From: Cyrtodaria siliqua
Lineage: Eukaryota > Mollusca > Bivalvia > Adapedonta > Hiatellidae
Assembly (NCBI GenBank): GCA_037043455.1
Contig: JAWPHD010001229.1
Span: forward strand, 280,036 to 344,035
Reading direction: 5' to 3'
DNA length: 64,000 bases
The translations under genes were made by a program, and so were the position numbers. The notes beneath the pieces were generated by a model, which saw only the letters and a program-made list of their open reading frames with translations, did no database searches and was not told where the DNA came from. This document shows positions 10,829-22,459 of this stretch, piece after piece. Numbering within the stretch: position 1 is the first letter of the stretch; the number at the start of each line of letters is the position of its first letter.

Positions 10829-11553
10829 GATACCTCAGCCATGTCTCATACTCAAAACACAACTATCAACACTCACATACCCGTTCAGTCGCGCAGGACA
10901 ACCTACCTCAACTTTGAATATATTTGGTAACTCCGTGCAGAACACACCACAAACACCCACTCAAAGCCTACCATCTCAGAGCATGCAACATACACTCACT
11001 CAATACATGCACTATTATTTAGATCGGAGTATGCCTCAGACACCCGCTCAAAGCAAACCAGCTCTTTACATGTCATATACATCCATACAAAGCACAACAG
11101 CTCAGAGCATGTATCAAACACCCGTACAAAGCACAACATCTCGGGTAATTCCTGAAACATTCACTCTGAGCACACCAGTACCGAGTATGCCTCAAACACT
11201 GCACAATGCTACCAATATATAGCAGTACAGAGCACGCCTCAAACACTAACTCTGAGCACACCAGCACACAGCACCCTTCAAACACCAGTACAGAGCACAC
11301 AACATACACCATCACAGAGCATGTCACATACAGCAGCTCAGAGCATGCTCGCACAGAACACAACCCATACATTAGCTCAATGCAATATGGCCCAACCAAC
11401 TCAGACAACTTTGAGACGATCACCAAGAAAATCTCTGTTCCATGCAAGATCCTCAACAGCAACTACCAGCTCTGGTGAAGCTTCAACTTCCAGCGGTGGT
11501 CAACATTCAACTTCTGCTGCAACTTCCCCTCTCAAGATGCAACTTCTAATGAG
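10829..11553 (+). pseudogene. BEN-type gene, long Thr/Ser/Gln/Pro-rich exon
   Basis: Acceptor GCTGCAATGCAG, donor GTGAGA. Degenerate repeats such as TPVQSTTS, QSMPQTP and LSTPAHSTLQTPVQS are followed by TTLRRSPRKSLFHARSSTAT, linking it to the SPRK exons upstream. The frame at the acceptor stops at 10928. The middle frame is open from about 10930 to 11222. The first frame returns after that, and a third change is needed to join the next exon in phase. At least two indels are therefore present. Low-complexity linker upstream of the BEN domain. Confidence 0.6.
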
Positions 11554-11829
11554 GTGAGATTAAAAAGAAGTTTTTTGTGCTTGCACTGTAGCCATTTAAA
11601 CGCTAAAAAATTTTTTTTTGTTACAATGCTACCAACTAAACCGAAAAAGCCTTACAGTACCCAAATGAGATTTCTTTACAGTCAATTAGGCGGGAAGGAA
11701 GAACAACCTTTTTTGTAAAACAAAATTGAGTGTACTAGAAACATTTATACAAATTATTATATATTAATATTATATATTATTTAGTCGGTATTATAACTGG
11801 TATTCTCATGAACATTTATTTTATTTCAG

Positions 11830-12070
11830 GATATGGTTAAATTAGTTGATTGCTATTCTGTAATGGTAAGGGGAGAAGACCTCAGAAAGGCACAGCTAGA
11901 AGGCCGAAAGAAGCAAGACAAAAAACCAGGATACACCATGTGCCTGAAGCTCATTTAGGCACTATTTTCTTTTGAGGAATTGGCCCAATCACGAGGACAG
12001 GGATTGGTGCATCAGAAAGCAGGTGATCATAGGCCAGTCCTTGACACAATAAAGATACAGGCGTTAAAAG
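11830..12070 (+). pseudogene. BEN domain exon with in-frame stop
   Basis: Acceptor TTATTTCAG, donor GTATTA (ends in phase 1). Reads DMVKLVDCYSVMVRGEDLRK, then KPGYTMCLKLI, a TAG stop at 11956-11958, then ALFSFEELAQSRGQGLVHQK and VLDTIKIQALK. The order (V-L....V....L..A, then LF..EEL..S, then LD..K...I) is that of the BEN domain, a DNA-binding and protein-interaction module of chromatin factors. The stop falls between helix-forming segments, so no full domain can be made without readthrough. The remaining C-terminal part of the domain is not found before the repeat at 12171. Confidence 0.7.
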
Positions 12071-12170
12071 GTATTAGATTTGTCCTCTTAATCATCTTCG
12101 GCAAACCTTAAAAAATGACTTTCTGTTTCCTAACTCTTAACTCTCACAAGTGTGCAGAAAGGATTAAAAA

Positions 12171-13752
12171 ACAAGAGGTCAATGACCTTGAAGCTCTACT
12201 GATTGATTTTGATTTTAGGAAGTAGTCGCTACAGACTTGTTTTTTGAAAATCTATTTTTAACCGTGGCGGCCATCTTGAATTTTCGGCCGACCTGAAATT
12301 TTGCTAGGATCAATCAGACATTAAGAGCAACATTCCTGTGAAGTTTCATGAACATCCGTCAAGTAGTTTGAGGAGTAGTCGCTACAAGTTTTTACTATAT
12401 AACTCTATGTAACCAAAGATGGCCACTGGCAGCCATTTTTAACGTCGAATCAAAATAATTTTCCACAAGGATCAACATCAAGTCATACTGATCATTTTAG
12501 AAAAAGTCCCATATCAATATCACTTATAGTTTTCAAGAAGTAGTCGCTACAAACTTATTTATTTTAAATCTATTTTTAGCTGTGGCGGCCATCTTGAATT
12601 TCCGGCCGACCTGAACTTTTTCTAGGATCAACTAGACTTCAAGAGCAACATTCCTGTAAAGTTTCATGAACATCCGTCAAGTAGTTTCAGAGGAGTAGTC
12701 GCTACAAGTTTTTACTATATAACTCTATGTAACCAAAGATGGCCACTGGCAGCCATGTTTAACGTCGAATCAAAATATTTTTCCACAAGGAACAACATCA
12801 TGTCATGCTGATCATTTTAGAAAAAGTCCCATATCAATATCACTTATAGTTTTCAAGAAGTAGTCGCTACAAACTTATTTTTTAAAAATCTATTTTTAGC
12901 TGTGGCGGCCATCTTGAATTTCCGGCCGACCTGAAATTTTTCTAGGATCAACTAGACTTCAAGAGCAACATTCCTGTGAAGTTTCATGAACATCCGTCAA
13001 GTAGTTTCAGAGGAGTAGTCGCTACAAGTTTTTACTATATAACTCTATGTAACCAAAGATGGCCACTGGCAGCCATGTTTAACGTCGAATCAAAATAATT
13101 TTCCACAAGGAACAACATCATGTCATGCTTATCATTTTAGAAAAAGTCCCATATCAATATCACTTATAGTTTTCAAGAAGTAGTCGCTACAAACTTATTT
13201 TTTAAAAATCTATTTTTAGCTGTGACGGCCATCTTGAATTTCTGGCAGATCTGAAATTTTGCTAGGATCAATTAGACATCAAGAGCAACATTCCTGTAAA
13301 GTTTTATGACAATCCGCCAAGTAGTTTCAGAGGAGTAGTCGCTACAAGTTTTTACTATATAACTCTATGTAAACAAAGATGGCCGCTGGCAGCCATGTTT
13401 AACGTTGAATCAAAACGATTTTTATCAAGGATCAACATCATGTCATGCTGATCATTTTAGAAAAAGTCCCATATCAATATCACTTATAGTTTTCAAGAAG
13501 TAGTCGCTACAAACTTGTATTTTAAAACTCTATTTTTAGCTTTGGCGGCCATCTTGGATTTCACATCAACAATAATTTTTGCTAGGATCAACTAGACTTT
13601 ATGGGCAACATTTCTGTAAAGTTTCATAAATATCCATCTAGTAGTTTCAGAGGAGTTGCGCTACAAATAAAAGTTTACGGACAGACGGACGGACGGACAG
13701 ACGGACGCCGCACGACGGCATAAGCTCTGCTGATCTCTGATCAGTCGAGCTA
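12171..13752 (+). mobile_element. HINE-type repeat A, complete copy (A3)
   Basis: Starts ACAAGAGGTCAATGACCTTG. The GGCGGCCATCTTG block recurs at about 12266, 12584, 12904, 13224 and 13544 (period 318-320). A GACGGACG microsatellite lies at 13680-13707, followed by the 3' hairpin ending TCAGTCGAGCTA. It is joined without a spacer to repeat B1. Confidence 0.85.
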
Positions 13753-14905
13753 ACAAGAGGCCCAATAAGGCCTCTACTGGCTAACACGGCTCTTATAACA
13801 TCAATGACGCGAGTGACTGCCATTTACGTGTTTTTTTTTAAGTTACGGGCAAAACACAGCTTTTTAACTAAATCAAGGGCCAACTAATCCGATATGGCTG
13901 GTTTTCGAACTTGTCCGAGCTTTCATTGATATTAACAATCTGATAAAGATTGGTAAAGATCGGATGAACAATGAAGCCCCTATCGTCTTAACGAGGCAAA
14001 ATATAGCATTTTTAACTAAATCAAGGGCCATAACTCCGCTGTTACTAGTCCGATATGGCTGGTTTTCAAACTTGTCCGAGCTTTTATTGATATTAACAAT
14101 GTGGTAACGTTTAGTAAAGATAGGATGAAAAACGAAGGCCCTATCGTCTTAACGAGGCAAAATATTGCAATACAGCATTTTTAACTAAATCAAGGGCCAT
14201 AACTCCGCTTTTACTAATCCGATATGGCTGGTTTACGAACTTGTCTGAGCTTTCATTGATATTAACAATCTGATAAAGATTGGTAAAGATCGGATGAACA
14301 ATGAAGCCCCTATCGTCTTAACGAGGCAAAATATAGCATTTTTAACTAAATCAAGGGCCATAACTCCGCTGTTACTAGTCCGATATGGCTGGTTTTCAAA
14401 CTTGTCCGAGCTTTCATTGATATTAACAATGTGGTAAAGTTTAGTAAAGATAGGATGAAAAACGAAGGCCCTATCGTCTTAACGAGGCAAAATATAGCAA
14501 TATAGCATTTTTAACTAAATCAAGGACCATAACTCCGCTGTTACTGGTCCGATCTGGTTGGTTTTCGAACTTATTCGAGCTTTTATTGACATTAACAAAC
14601 TGGTAAAGTTTGGTAAAGATCGGATGGAAAATTAGGGCCCTATCGTCTAAACAAGGTAAAATATAGCATTTTTAACTAAATCAAGGGCCATAACCACGCT
14701 GTTACTGGTCCGATCTGGCTGGTTTTCGAACTTTTCCGAGCTTTCATTGACATTAACAATCTGGTAAAGTTTGGTAAAGATCGGATGAAAAATGAAGGCT
14801 CTATCGTCTTAACGAGACAAAAGTTAACGACGGACGGACGGACGAACGGACGGACGACGGACAACTTGGCATTACATAAGCTCTGCTGGCCAAAGGTCGA
14901 GCTAA
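13753..14905 (+). mobile_element. HINE-type repeat B1
   Basis: Starts ACAAGAGGCCCAATAAGGCC, then CTCTACTGGCTA. The tandem core uses AAGGGCCATAACTCCGCTG, CCGATATGGCTGGTTTTC and CATTGATATTAACAAT. A GACGGACG microsatellite lies at 14831-14862, then a degenerate 3' hairpin CTCTGCTGGCC / GGTCGAGCT. Same family of ends as B2 (61881), but a different core. Confidence 0.8.
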
Positions 14906-16269
14906 AAAATCATTAATATATTTCAAAATCACACAATAGAAAAATATTCCAAAAAAACACACTATAAACAAACAAACACAGAACTGCTACCAAAATGAGT
15001 CTTTCTTCAAGAGTTCACATAGAAACAGCCATTCGTTATGGCTTGCCTAAACATTAATATTACTTGCTGAATGAATTGTTAAACAGCTTAAGACATTGTA
15101 TGGGTAATTTCGAGCCACCTCAGAGAGAAGCAGTAAACATAGAAATCCGGGAATGCTGGCTTATACTCGTACTACAGAAATTCTTATGGTTATTTCACAT
15201 GCTAACACAGAACAGTCCTAAAATACATCACCATCAAACGCATTAGGCTAGGGGCATTGTCGAACTGGTGGCTCCAGTGAGGCCACTGGCCCTTCTATTT
15301 GTAGAAGAGCTTATTGATGAACATATTTAAGGTATTAAAGCATTTAGTAGAGAACAGGGTATTAATAAAAAAATGGCATCAGTTTCCTTCTCTTAGGCCT
15401 GCCTTAAGAATTATAAACAACAGAGAATGTACATTCAAGCAATGTTCTAAAAATTTAATAAATTAAATTGCTAGATTTTATTTGCTGAGGAAATTCTTTT
15501 TCTAACAAAGTATAATACTTCTTCAGAATTTTTTTATTATTTTTCATGTTTCTCTTATCATGTTTTGTTTAAAACCAAAAATGTGTTTATGTAAAGGATG
15601 ATTGCTTATCATATTCAAGGTTTATTTATATCTAACGATAATCTATTTTATTGAGGGAAGCGGAATGAATGTTGCTGTTATGGAGGCAACTGGATACGTG
15701 AAAAAGAAATTAAAGAAAAAGTGAAGGACACAAAATTACATAATGAAGTTGCCAGAGTTTTTTTTTAAATTGAAAGTTATACTGCAACTTATGTTTAATA
15801 CTACAGGGCAGCTTCAATCCTTAGACTTAATGGATATATCTTTTAACATTTTTCTTTACATGAATTTTTTAAATATTGTTATTAGAACATATTTTCTGCA
15901 CCTGCTAAATTTAGGAAGCACCTTTATGCGACATTTGTTTTGTTTAGTTCAGCTATGAGATCAACCAAAAAAGACAATTCTTTAAAACGGCTTATTTTTA
16001 ATTAAAATTTTATAAACTGAATTACTGTTTTTGTTACTTTCTGACAACTTCAATGCTCACATAAACTCTTAAATTAAGCTGGATGGCTAGAAATGCTTTG
16101 TCGCAAGAAAATGCTTTAATAGCAAACAGGAATAATTCACTTATTAGTGAATGCCTTGGGCTCAAGGCTTTATGCTGTATGATTTGAATCCATATTGTAT
16201 CCGTATTTGTGCACCACATTGCAGTCACATTTAAAAGGTCAAGGTTACTTAGCAGTATAAAAAGTACGT
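14906..16269. other. Unassigned region
   Basis: Mostly AT-rich. A stretch at 15000-15245 is open in places (for example LLNELLNSLRHCMGNFEPPQ) but has no splice sites or motif that I trust. No repeat recognised. Confidence 0.35.
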
Positions 16270-16620
16270 CCGAATATTTATTACGTTTGGACATGACTGG
16301 TAATGGTACTTTTTCCAGGCGGACTTTTTTGTCCACACGTACTTCTTTGTTCACACATACTTTTTGTCACACATACTTTTTTTACGTCTAATTTACATAT
16401 TTCGGCTCTTTTTACGTCCAGTTTACGTCAAGTTTCCAGGTGTAATAATAATGCACACATACTTTTTTCCAGGACGTACCTTTTTACAGGAGTACTTTTG
16501 TCTACACATACTTTTTGTCCACACATACTTTTTTTGCACATACTATTTTACGCACATAATATTTTAAATAGAATAATCTTCAAAGTCCAGGCGTATTTAA
16601 TTTTTTTATTACGTCTCATT
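16270..16620. repeat. Degenerate GTACTTTTT / CCACACATAC repeat tract
   Basis: Irregular repeats of CACACATACTTTTTGTC and TCCAGG(C/A)GGAC-like pieces. Low-complexity sequence immediately upstream of the LINE ORF1. It could be the 5' UTR of that LINE. Confidence 0.5.
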
Positions 16621-16646
16621 TCCGGGGGAATGTTTCATACAGGTAA

Positions 16647-17428
16647 TTGACACGGGAAAAACAAACGGCGGAAAAAAATTCTTTGAAATTGGCGACGAAT
16701 CAAAATCAGGCACGCACAATTAAAGTGATGATTAATAGACCCAGCTCCGACCCTGGAACATGTAACTATGCCCTGCCACCTGTGTGTGATGACACCGCAC
16801 CTATAAGACGACACGACCAAGACAGAAATCATACACGAGACCACCAAAGAAAAAGATTCTTTTAATGGGTGATTCAATATTTAACAGAATAAACATGAAA
16901 GGTTTAAATTCCTACGTACACAAACATTCTGTTTCAGGAGCCACTGTGAAAACCTTACTTAGAGATATTGAATTATTCGATATTATGAACTTTGAATCCA
17001 TTCTCATTTACATCGGAGGAAGCGATCTTTCTGGAAATGCGGATCACGACCTTCTAAAAGAACAGTATGATCAACTGATAGCCAAAGTAATTCTTTCAAA
17101 GTTGGCACCACGAGAGGATGCTGACTTTACAGCTGTCAACGTAATCATCGAATGGTTAGCATTACATCATGGAACCGAATATGTGGATAATTTTAGGTCG
17201 TTTTACGATAGAAACGGACAACTCATTATGCGTTTTTTTAATTTCACTGACCATATTCATCCGTCAAATTCGGGGATCAAACGGATTTTGGGAACAATCA
17301 ATGAATTCATTCACATAGTTATGACTTTATGGAATGTGTATATCCACCACGTGCGGCAAATAAATACCGTGGTAATCGAAATGTTAGGCGAACTGGCAGT
17401 ACAAGAATGGACGATGATCGATGTTTAA
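16647..17428 (+). pseudogene. LINE ORF1, SGNH-hydrolase-like domain
   Basis: A short basic N-terminal stretch (to 16865) leads into MGDSIFNRINMKGLNSYVHK. GDSI matches SGNH block I. ILIYIGGSDLS is at the place of block III (usual form GxND, here Ser replaces Asn). DHIHPSNSG matches block V (DxxH). Esterase-like SGNH domains occur in ORF1 of CR1-type LINEs, where they may act on lipids or serve in RNP handling. The frame from 16647 stops just before the GDSI frame, and ORF1 ends before its zinc knuckle, which is in another frame at 17420. The copy is therefore damaged. Confidence 0.65.
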
Positions 17429-17574
17429 ATTGTTTTAAAAGCAACCATCAGACTCACGAACGTAAACACAAACAACCAATAACGTGCTGGTATTGCGGTC
17501 TGATTGGCCATAAATCTGACAAAATGTTGGAATTAGGAATTCTGCAAAGAAGCCATTTCCCACATGTGGCATAG
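17405..17574 (+). pseudogene. LINE ORF1 C-terminus, CCHC-type zinc knuckle remnant
   Basis: Reads DDDRCLNCFKSNHQTHERKH then TCWYCGLIGHKSDKM. CxxC...H and CxxCxxxGH spacing is typical of nucleic-acid-binding zinc knuckles; the last Cys is lost (KM). Overlaps the SGNH frame, so a frameshift separates the two. Confidence 0.55.
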
Positions 17575-17750
17575 AAAGTGCAAATTATTTCGCAACTCTG
17601 CAAAGCATTTGTGACACATGCAATGGAACTAACTGTAACTGTGACTTATTTTCCCAGAGTAAAAGCTGTTTAAATGATAATAGGAATACATACATGTTTA
17701 ATATAAACAATGACAATGACGTTTAAGAAAACATTATCAGTTCTACTGTA

Positions 17751-18584
17751 ATGAACTTAGGACTACCTAAAAAAGGCTTAAATATTGGTCATCTTAATAT
17801 TCAAGGACTTACTTCAAAAATTGACCAAATAAAACTGTTATTAACATCCGATATGAATAATGTACATACTTTTGCACTGAGTGAGACCAAATTTACCAAC
17901 GAGCATAAAACGGAAGCTTTTCATATCAGTGGATATCAAATACATTTTTGTAAGGATCGATTATATAATGGTGGTGGTGGTTTGATAAATTGCATGAGGA
18001 GAGTAGACTTAGAAGACAATAAAATTGAATGCATTTGGCTTCAAATCAAACCTAAACAAGGTAAACCTTTTCTTATTGGGTCTATCTACAGGCACCCTGA
18101 TTCAAAAGTTATCTGGAAAGAATCGTTTAAAGAGCATTTAGAAAAAATACAATCAGAAGAAAAAGAAATCATATATTATTAGGAGACATAAATAGAGATT
18201 TATTAAACATGCAAATAAAAGATGATCGGTCTAGTTACATCTTATCGCTAGGATTAGTCCAGTTAATTAATGAACCCACAAGAATCGTCTTCTTCAAGCA
18301 CACTTATAGATCACATTTACACAAATTCGGCAGAAAATATTTCACATATTAAGATTCCAAAAATTGGTTTAAGCGACCACTATCCTACTTTCTGCACAAG
18401 AAAAATTCATTGCTACGCCAAGATAAACGATCACCATACAATTGAGTACCGATCTTTTAAAACATTTAATGAAATCAATTTTCTGCATGATCTAAATTTA
18501 GTTGATTGGGAAACTGGATCAATCTCGGATGCAAATATAATTCTTGAAAACTGGGTTTATACATTTTCAGATACAATAGAGTAA
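17751..18584 (+). pseudogene. LINE ORF2, AP-endonuclease (EEP) domain, broken
   Basis: LNIGHLNIQGLTSKIDQIKL, ALSETKF and FLIGSIYRHP are typical of the N-terminal half of a LINE APE-type endonuclease. The first frame stops at 18182. Next comes GDINRDLL in a second frame, and STLIDHIYTN then IGLSDHYPTF (the catalytic SDH block) in a third. It would nick target DNA to prime reverse transcription, but this copy cannot encode a continuous protein. Confidence 0.75.
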
Positions 18585-19044
18585 AACATATACACCAACC
18601 TGAATGGCTTACGCCTAATATTTTAGACGCTATCAAAGAGCGAGATCAATATAAAATGCAAAATGATATGAACAATTATAAATTATCTAGAAATAAAGTG
18701 ATTACGGTAAACTAATAAAGGAATCTAAAAAATGGCATACGAAAGGAAAATAGAGGACGGAATATCCGACCTAAAATCAATATGGAAAATCTTTAAGGAG
18801 TTAGGAGCCTCTTCCAAATCTTCAGGCAAATCCAATACAATAAATCAATTATATATTAATGGAACAGACATTACCGATTCATCTTTAATGGCTGTTGAGT
18901 TTAATAATTAATTTTTTGATAAATATAGCAGCAAATTTGAAACAACCAATTCCGAACTCAGATTTCAATTTGATAAAGGATTTTGTTAACAAAAAGGTCC
19001 CTGAGTAAATGTTTTGCAATATCCCATTAATAACCTAAGATCAG

Positions 19045-20136
19045 GTGCGAAAAATGTTGATAAACTTAGATTCTTCAAAAGCAACTGGGCTTGACCAAAT
19101 TCGCCCAAAACTTCTCGAACTATCAGCTAACTGCATATTAAATAGTATTGCAAATTTAATTAATAGTAGTATTAAACAAGGTGTATTCAAAAACACCTGG
19201 AAACATGCCAAAGTGTTTTCACTATTTAAAGCCGGACCTTCTGACGATGCAAACAATTATCAAAATTAATTGAAAGACATGTACATGATTCATTCATGAG
19301 TTTTCTACAATTCTATCAGCTTTTATGTAAGTCACAAAGTGGTTTCAGGAAACAACATAGCTTGGCTAAAGGCATTAAATGAAGGAAAATTTGCAGGTGC
19401 TATAATGGTAGATTTTCGGAAGGCATTCGATCTGGTGGATGACGACATTTTGCTTCAAAAATTAAAGTTATATAAATGTGGCGAGCTTACACTGCAATGG
19501 TTAAAATCTTATCTGTCAGATAGGAAACAAGTCATATCTTTGAAAGGTGCTCTTTCTAAGGAACAAACAATAATGTGTGGGGTACCTCAAGGGTCAAGGG
19601 ACCTTTAATGTTTTTGGTGTTCATCAATGACCTTCCCCTTGAACCAAATGGCATTGTTTCTAATACAGATATGTATGCAGACGATACTACCATATACGAA
19701 ATAAACTAATCCAAAGATATAATAGAAATAAATCTACAGAAAGCTCTTGATATTTTGAAGGTCTGGTGCTTGCATAACGGTATGGTATTAACTGCGTCAA
19801 AAACTAGTCCTTTTTGTAACCACACCACATCGACATGCCAGATTAGAAAATAAATCACTTTCTTTGCGCTATAATGACATTGATTTACAGATTATTAATG
19901 GTGATAAAATTTTAGGAGTAAATATAAATGAAAATTTAAAATGGGATGATCACATATTGTTTATTAAGAAAAAAATAGCAAGAAATGTATGGTTACTGTC
20001 AAGAATAAAATATTTTATTCGTTTGAATTATCGAATTATTTTCTATAAAGCTTACATACAGCCACATCTAGATTTTTGTAATGCAATCTGGGGTAACACA
20101 AGTCGAAAAAATATCAACAGCCTTCTAATAATGTAA
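19045..20136 (+). pseudogene. LINE ORF2, reverse transcriptase, broken (CR1/jockey-like)
   Basis: RT blocks are visible in order: LDSSKATGLDQIRPKLLELS (about 19060), IMVDFRKAFDLVDDDILLQK (19410), IMCGVPQGS (19570), NTDMYADDTTIYEI (catalytic YADD, about 19677), then GVNINENLKWDDH and YIQPHLDFCNAIWG. Stops and frameshifts separate every block. The order and wording fit the CR1/L2/jockey group of non-LTR elements. Together with 16647-18584 this is one decayed insertion. Confidence 0.8.
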
Positions 20137-20510
20137 AAAAGGGCAGGTCACGTTATTTTAGGTGAACAGTATATTACTTTTTAAGCCGCTATGGAACAAC
20201 TAAATTGCCTCACAATTGATCAGCGAATTGTACTTCAAAAGGCCAAATTCATGTATAGAGTTTCGAACAATACTGCCCCTTTTTATATTTCCGATACGAG
20301 CATGGTTTTCGTGTCCAGCACTTTTTGGTTAATCTAAAAAAAAATCAGTTTTTAGTATATTTTCATCTTTTTAAACATAAAACTATACACACCATTAGAA
20401 TTGTCACATGAACCTTCATTAAATCAGGCACATACTTTGAGTGTACTCTAAATGCTTACCTCAACAAATTGAATCAAAGTTGTGATTTTGTTGACAAACG
20501 GTGGACATTT
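20137..20510. other. LINE 3' remnant / unassigned
   Basis: Continues with RT C-terminal-like sequence in changing frames (AGHVILGEQYIT), then AT-rich sequence without features. Confidence 0.4.
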
Positions 20511-21265
20511 TTAAGGGTTGGGTGCAATGACAAGGCAGAGTGTTGACAAGGCAGAAAATAGCATTTTTCAGAAAAAACAAGGGTCATAACTCCGGTTTTA
20601 CTGATCTGATTTAGCTGGTTTTCGAACTTGTTCGAGCTTTTATTGATATTAACAATCTGTGCAAGTTCGGTAATAATCAAATAATAAATGAATGTGCTAG
20701 AGTGTTCACAAGGCAGAAAATGGCATTTTTCAGAAAAAACAAGGGCCATAAGTCTGGTGTTACTGACCCAATTCAGCTGATTTTCAAATTTATTCAAGCT
20801 ATAATTGGTATTAACAATATGTGCAAGTTTGGTAACGATCATATAATAAATGAAGGTGCTAGAGCATTCACAAGGCAGAAAATAGCAATTTTCAGAAAAA
20901 ACAAGGGCCATAACTCCGGTGTTACTGATTCGATTGGCTGGTTTTTGAACTTGTCCGAGCTTTCATTGATATTAACAATCTGTGCAAGTTTGGTAAAGAT
21001 CAAATAATAAATGAAGGTTCTAGAGTGTTCACAAGGCTTAATATGGCATTTTTCAGCAAAACAAGGGCCATAACTCCGGTGAAATTATTCCGATCTGGCT
21101 GGTTTTCAAACTTGTCCGCGCTTTCATTGATATAAAGATACTGGCAAAGGTCCGTAAAGATTTGATTAATAATGAAGGCCCTAGAGTGTTAACAAGACAA
21201 AAGTTAACGGATGACGGACGAAAAGTGATCGCATAAGCCCTCCTGGCCTTTGGCCAGTAGAGATA
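20511..21265 (+). mobile_element. HINE-type repeat B3, 3' part
   Basis: AAGGGCCATAACTCCGGTG recurs at 20579, 20740, 20904 and 21062 (period 158-164), followed by GACGGACG remnants and a 3' hairpin CTCCTGGCC-TTT-GGCCAGTAG at 21240-21263. No 5' ACAAG end was found, so it is probably truncated. Confidence 0.75.
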
Positions 21266-21273
21266 ATTTTTTT

Positions 21274-21662
21274 TTAGCTCTACTGTCGAAAGTCTTCAGA
21301 GTTTATGGGATGACGACTTGTCCGTCGTTTTGTCTTGTTTACGCAATAGGGACTTCATTATTAATCGTCTTTATGAAACTTCATATCAATAAAAGCTCTG
21401 ACACGTTTGAAAACCAGCTATATCAGACCAGTAACACTGGAGTTATGGCCCCTTTGAAATACGGAAAAAATGCCATATTTAGCCTCTGAACACTCTAGGA
21501 CCTTCTTTTTGTATTTGATCTTTAGCAAACTTTGCCGATGCCTTTATATCAATGAAAGCTCGAAACAGTTTGAAAATCAGCCAGATCGGATAAGAAACAC
21601 CAGAGTTATTACCCTTGTTTTGCAGAAAAAATGCCATATTTAAGCCTTATGAACACTATCTT
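21274..21662 (-). mobile_element. HINE-type repeat B4, antisense
   Basis: Its 3' end (AGCTCTACTG on the plus strand at 21276) faces the 3' end of B3 across a T-rich spacer of about 10 bp. The core is the reverse complement of the B3 core (CAGTAACACTGGAGTTATGG). About two and a half units. Confidence 0.7.
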
Positions 21663-21848
21663 ATTTATATTGTATTTGATCTTTACGGTATGTGGTTGTG
21701 TATTTTGATTGTGAAACCTCAAGCACATCTATTTAAAATGCAGTGCCTTCTGAAGTAAAAATAAGTATAAAAGTTGAATTTACCAGTGTAAAAATCAGAT
21801 CACATGTAGGTTTATTAGTTTAACAGTAAGGCAGTATTAGTCGCCTGC

Positions 21849-22086
21849 TTCTTAACCGTCTTTGGTATGAATACATCACATAACGCCACCTTCTTAACCG
21901 TCTTTGGTATAAATACGTCGCATAACGTCGCCTTCTTAACCGTCTTTGGTATGATGTCACATATCGCCGCCTTCTTAACCATCTTTGGTATGATGACATC
22001 ACATAACGCCGCCTTCTTAACCATCTTTGGTATGATGACATCACATAACGCCGCCTTCTTAACCATCTTTGGTATGATGATGTCAC
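21849..22086. repeat. 42-bp minisatellite, about 5.7 copies
   Basis: Unit CTTAACCGTCTTTGGTATGA plus 22 more bases. Unit starts at 21851, 21893, 21935, 21974, 22016 and 22058, that is spacings 42, 42, 39, 42, 42. All spacings are multiples of three, so frames stay open on both strands (14-residue repeats). No splice sites or start context support translation. Confidence 0.85.
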
Positions 22087-22459
22087 TTTTGACGTTACAT
22101 TTAACCCATTACCATCATCATAATTTTAAAGGCACATGGGGCGATGTATTTCATGAAAAGTGTTATTTTATTTGTTATATGACTTTATGCGAGTGATTAC
22201 TTGAAAAATGTCAATATAATAGAATATAAGTGCAAAGACTGCTTGATTTATCGGTATATAGATATATCATTAGGCAATGAAATGACTGTTTGCATTTTGT
22301 TTGCATGGTGTCTTAAGCCATTTCTAAACACATCAATTACGTCATATATGGCGGCGGGTTTTATTGGTGGAGGAAGACCTCAGTTACCTGAGTAGCAATC
22401 ATATAAATCTCAGATATTTGAGTAGAAATGAAATGATTGACAATCCCTTGAATTCATGA

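Noticed and set aside
21815..22196. Repeat proteins encoded by the 42-bp minisatellite
   Set aside because: Frames are open on both strands purely from the unit length. No promoter, splice or start evidence.
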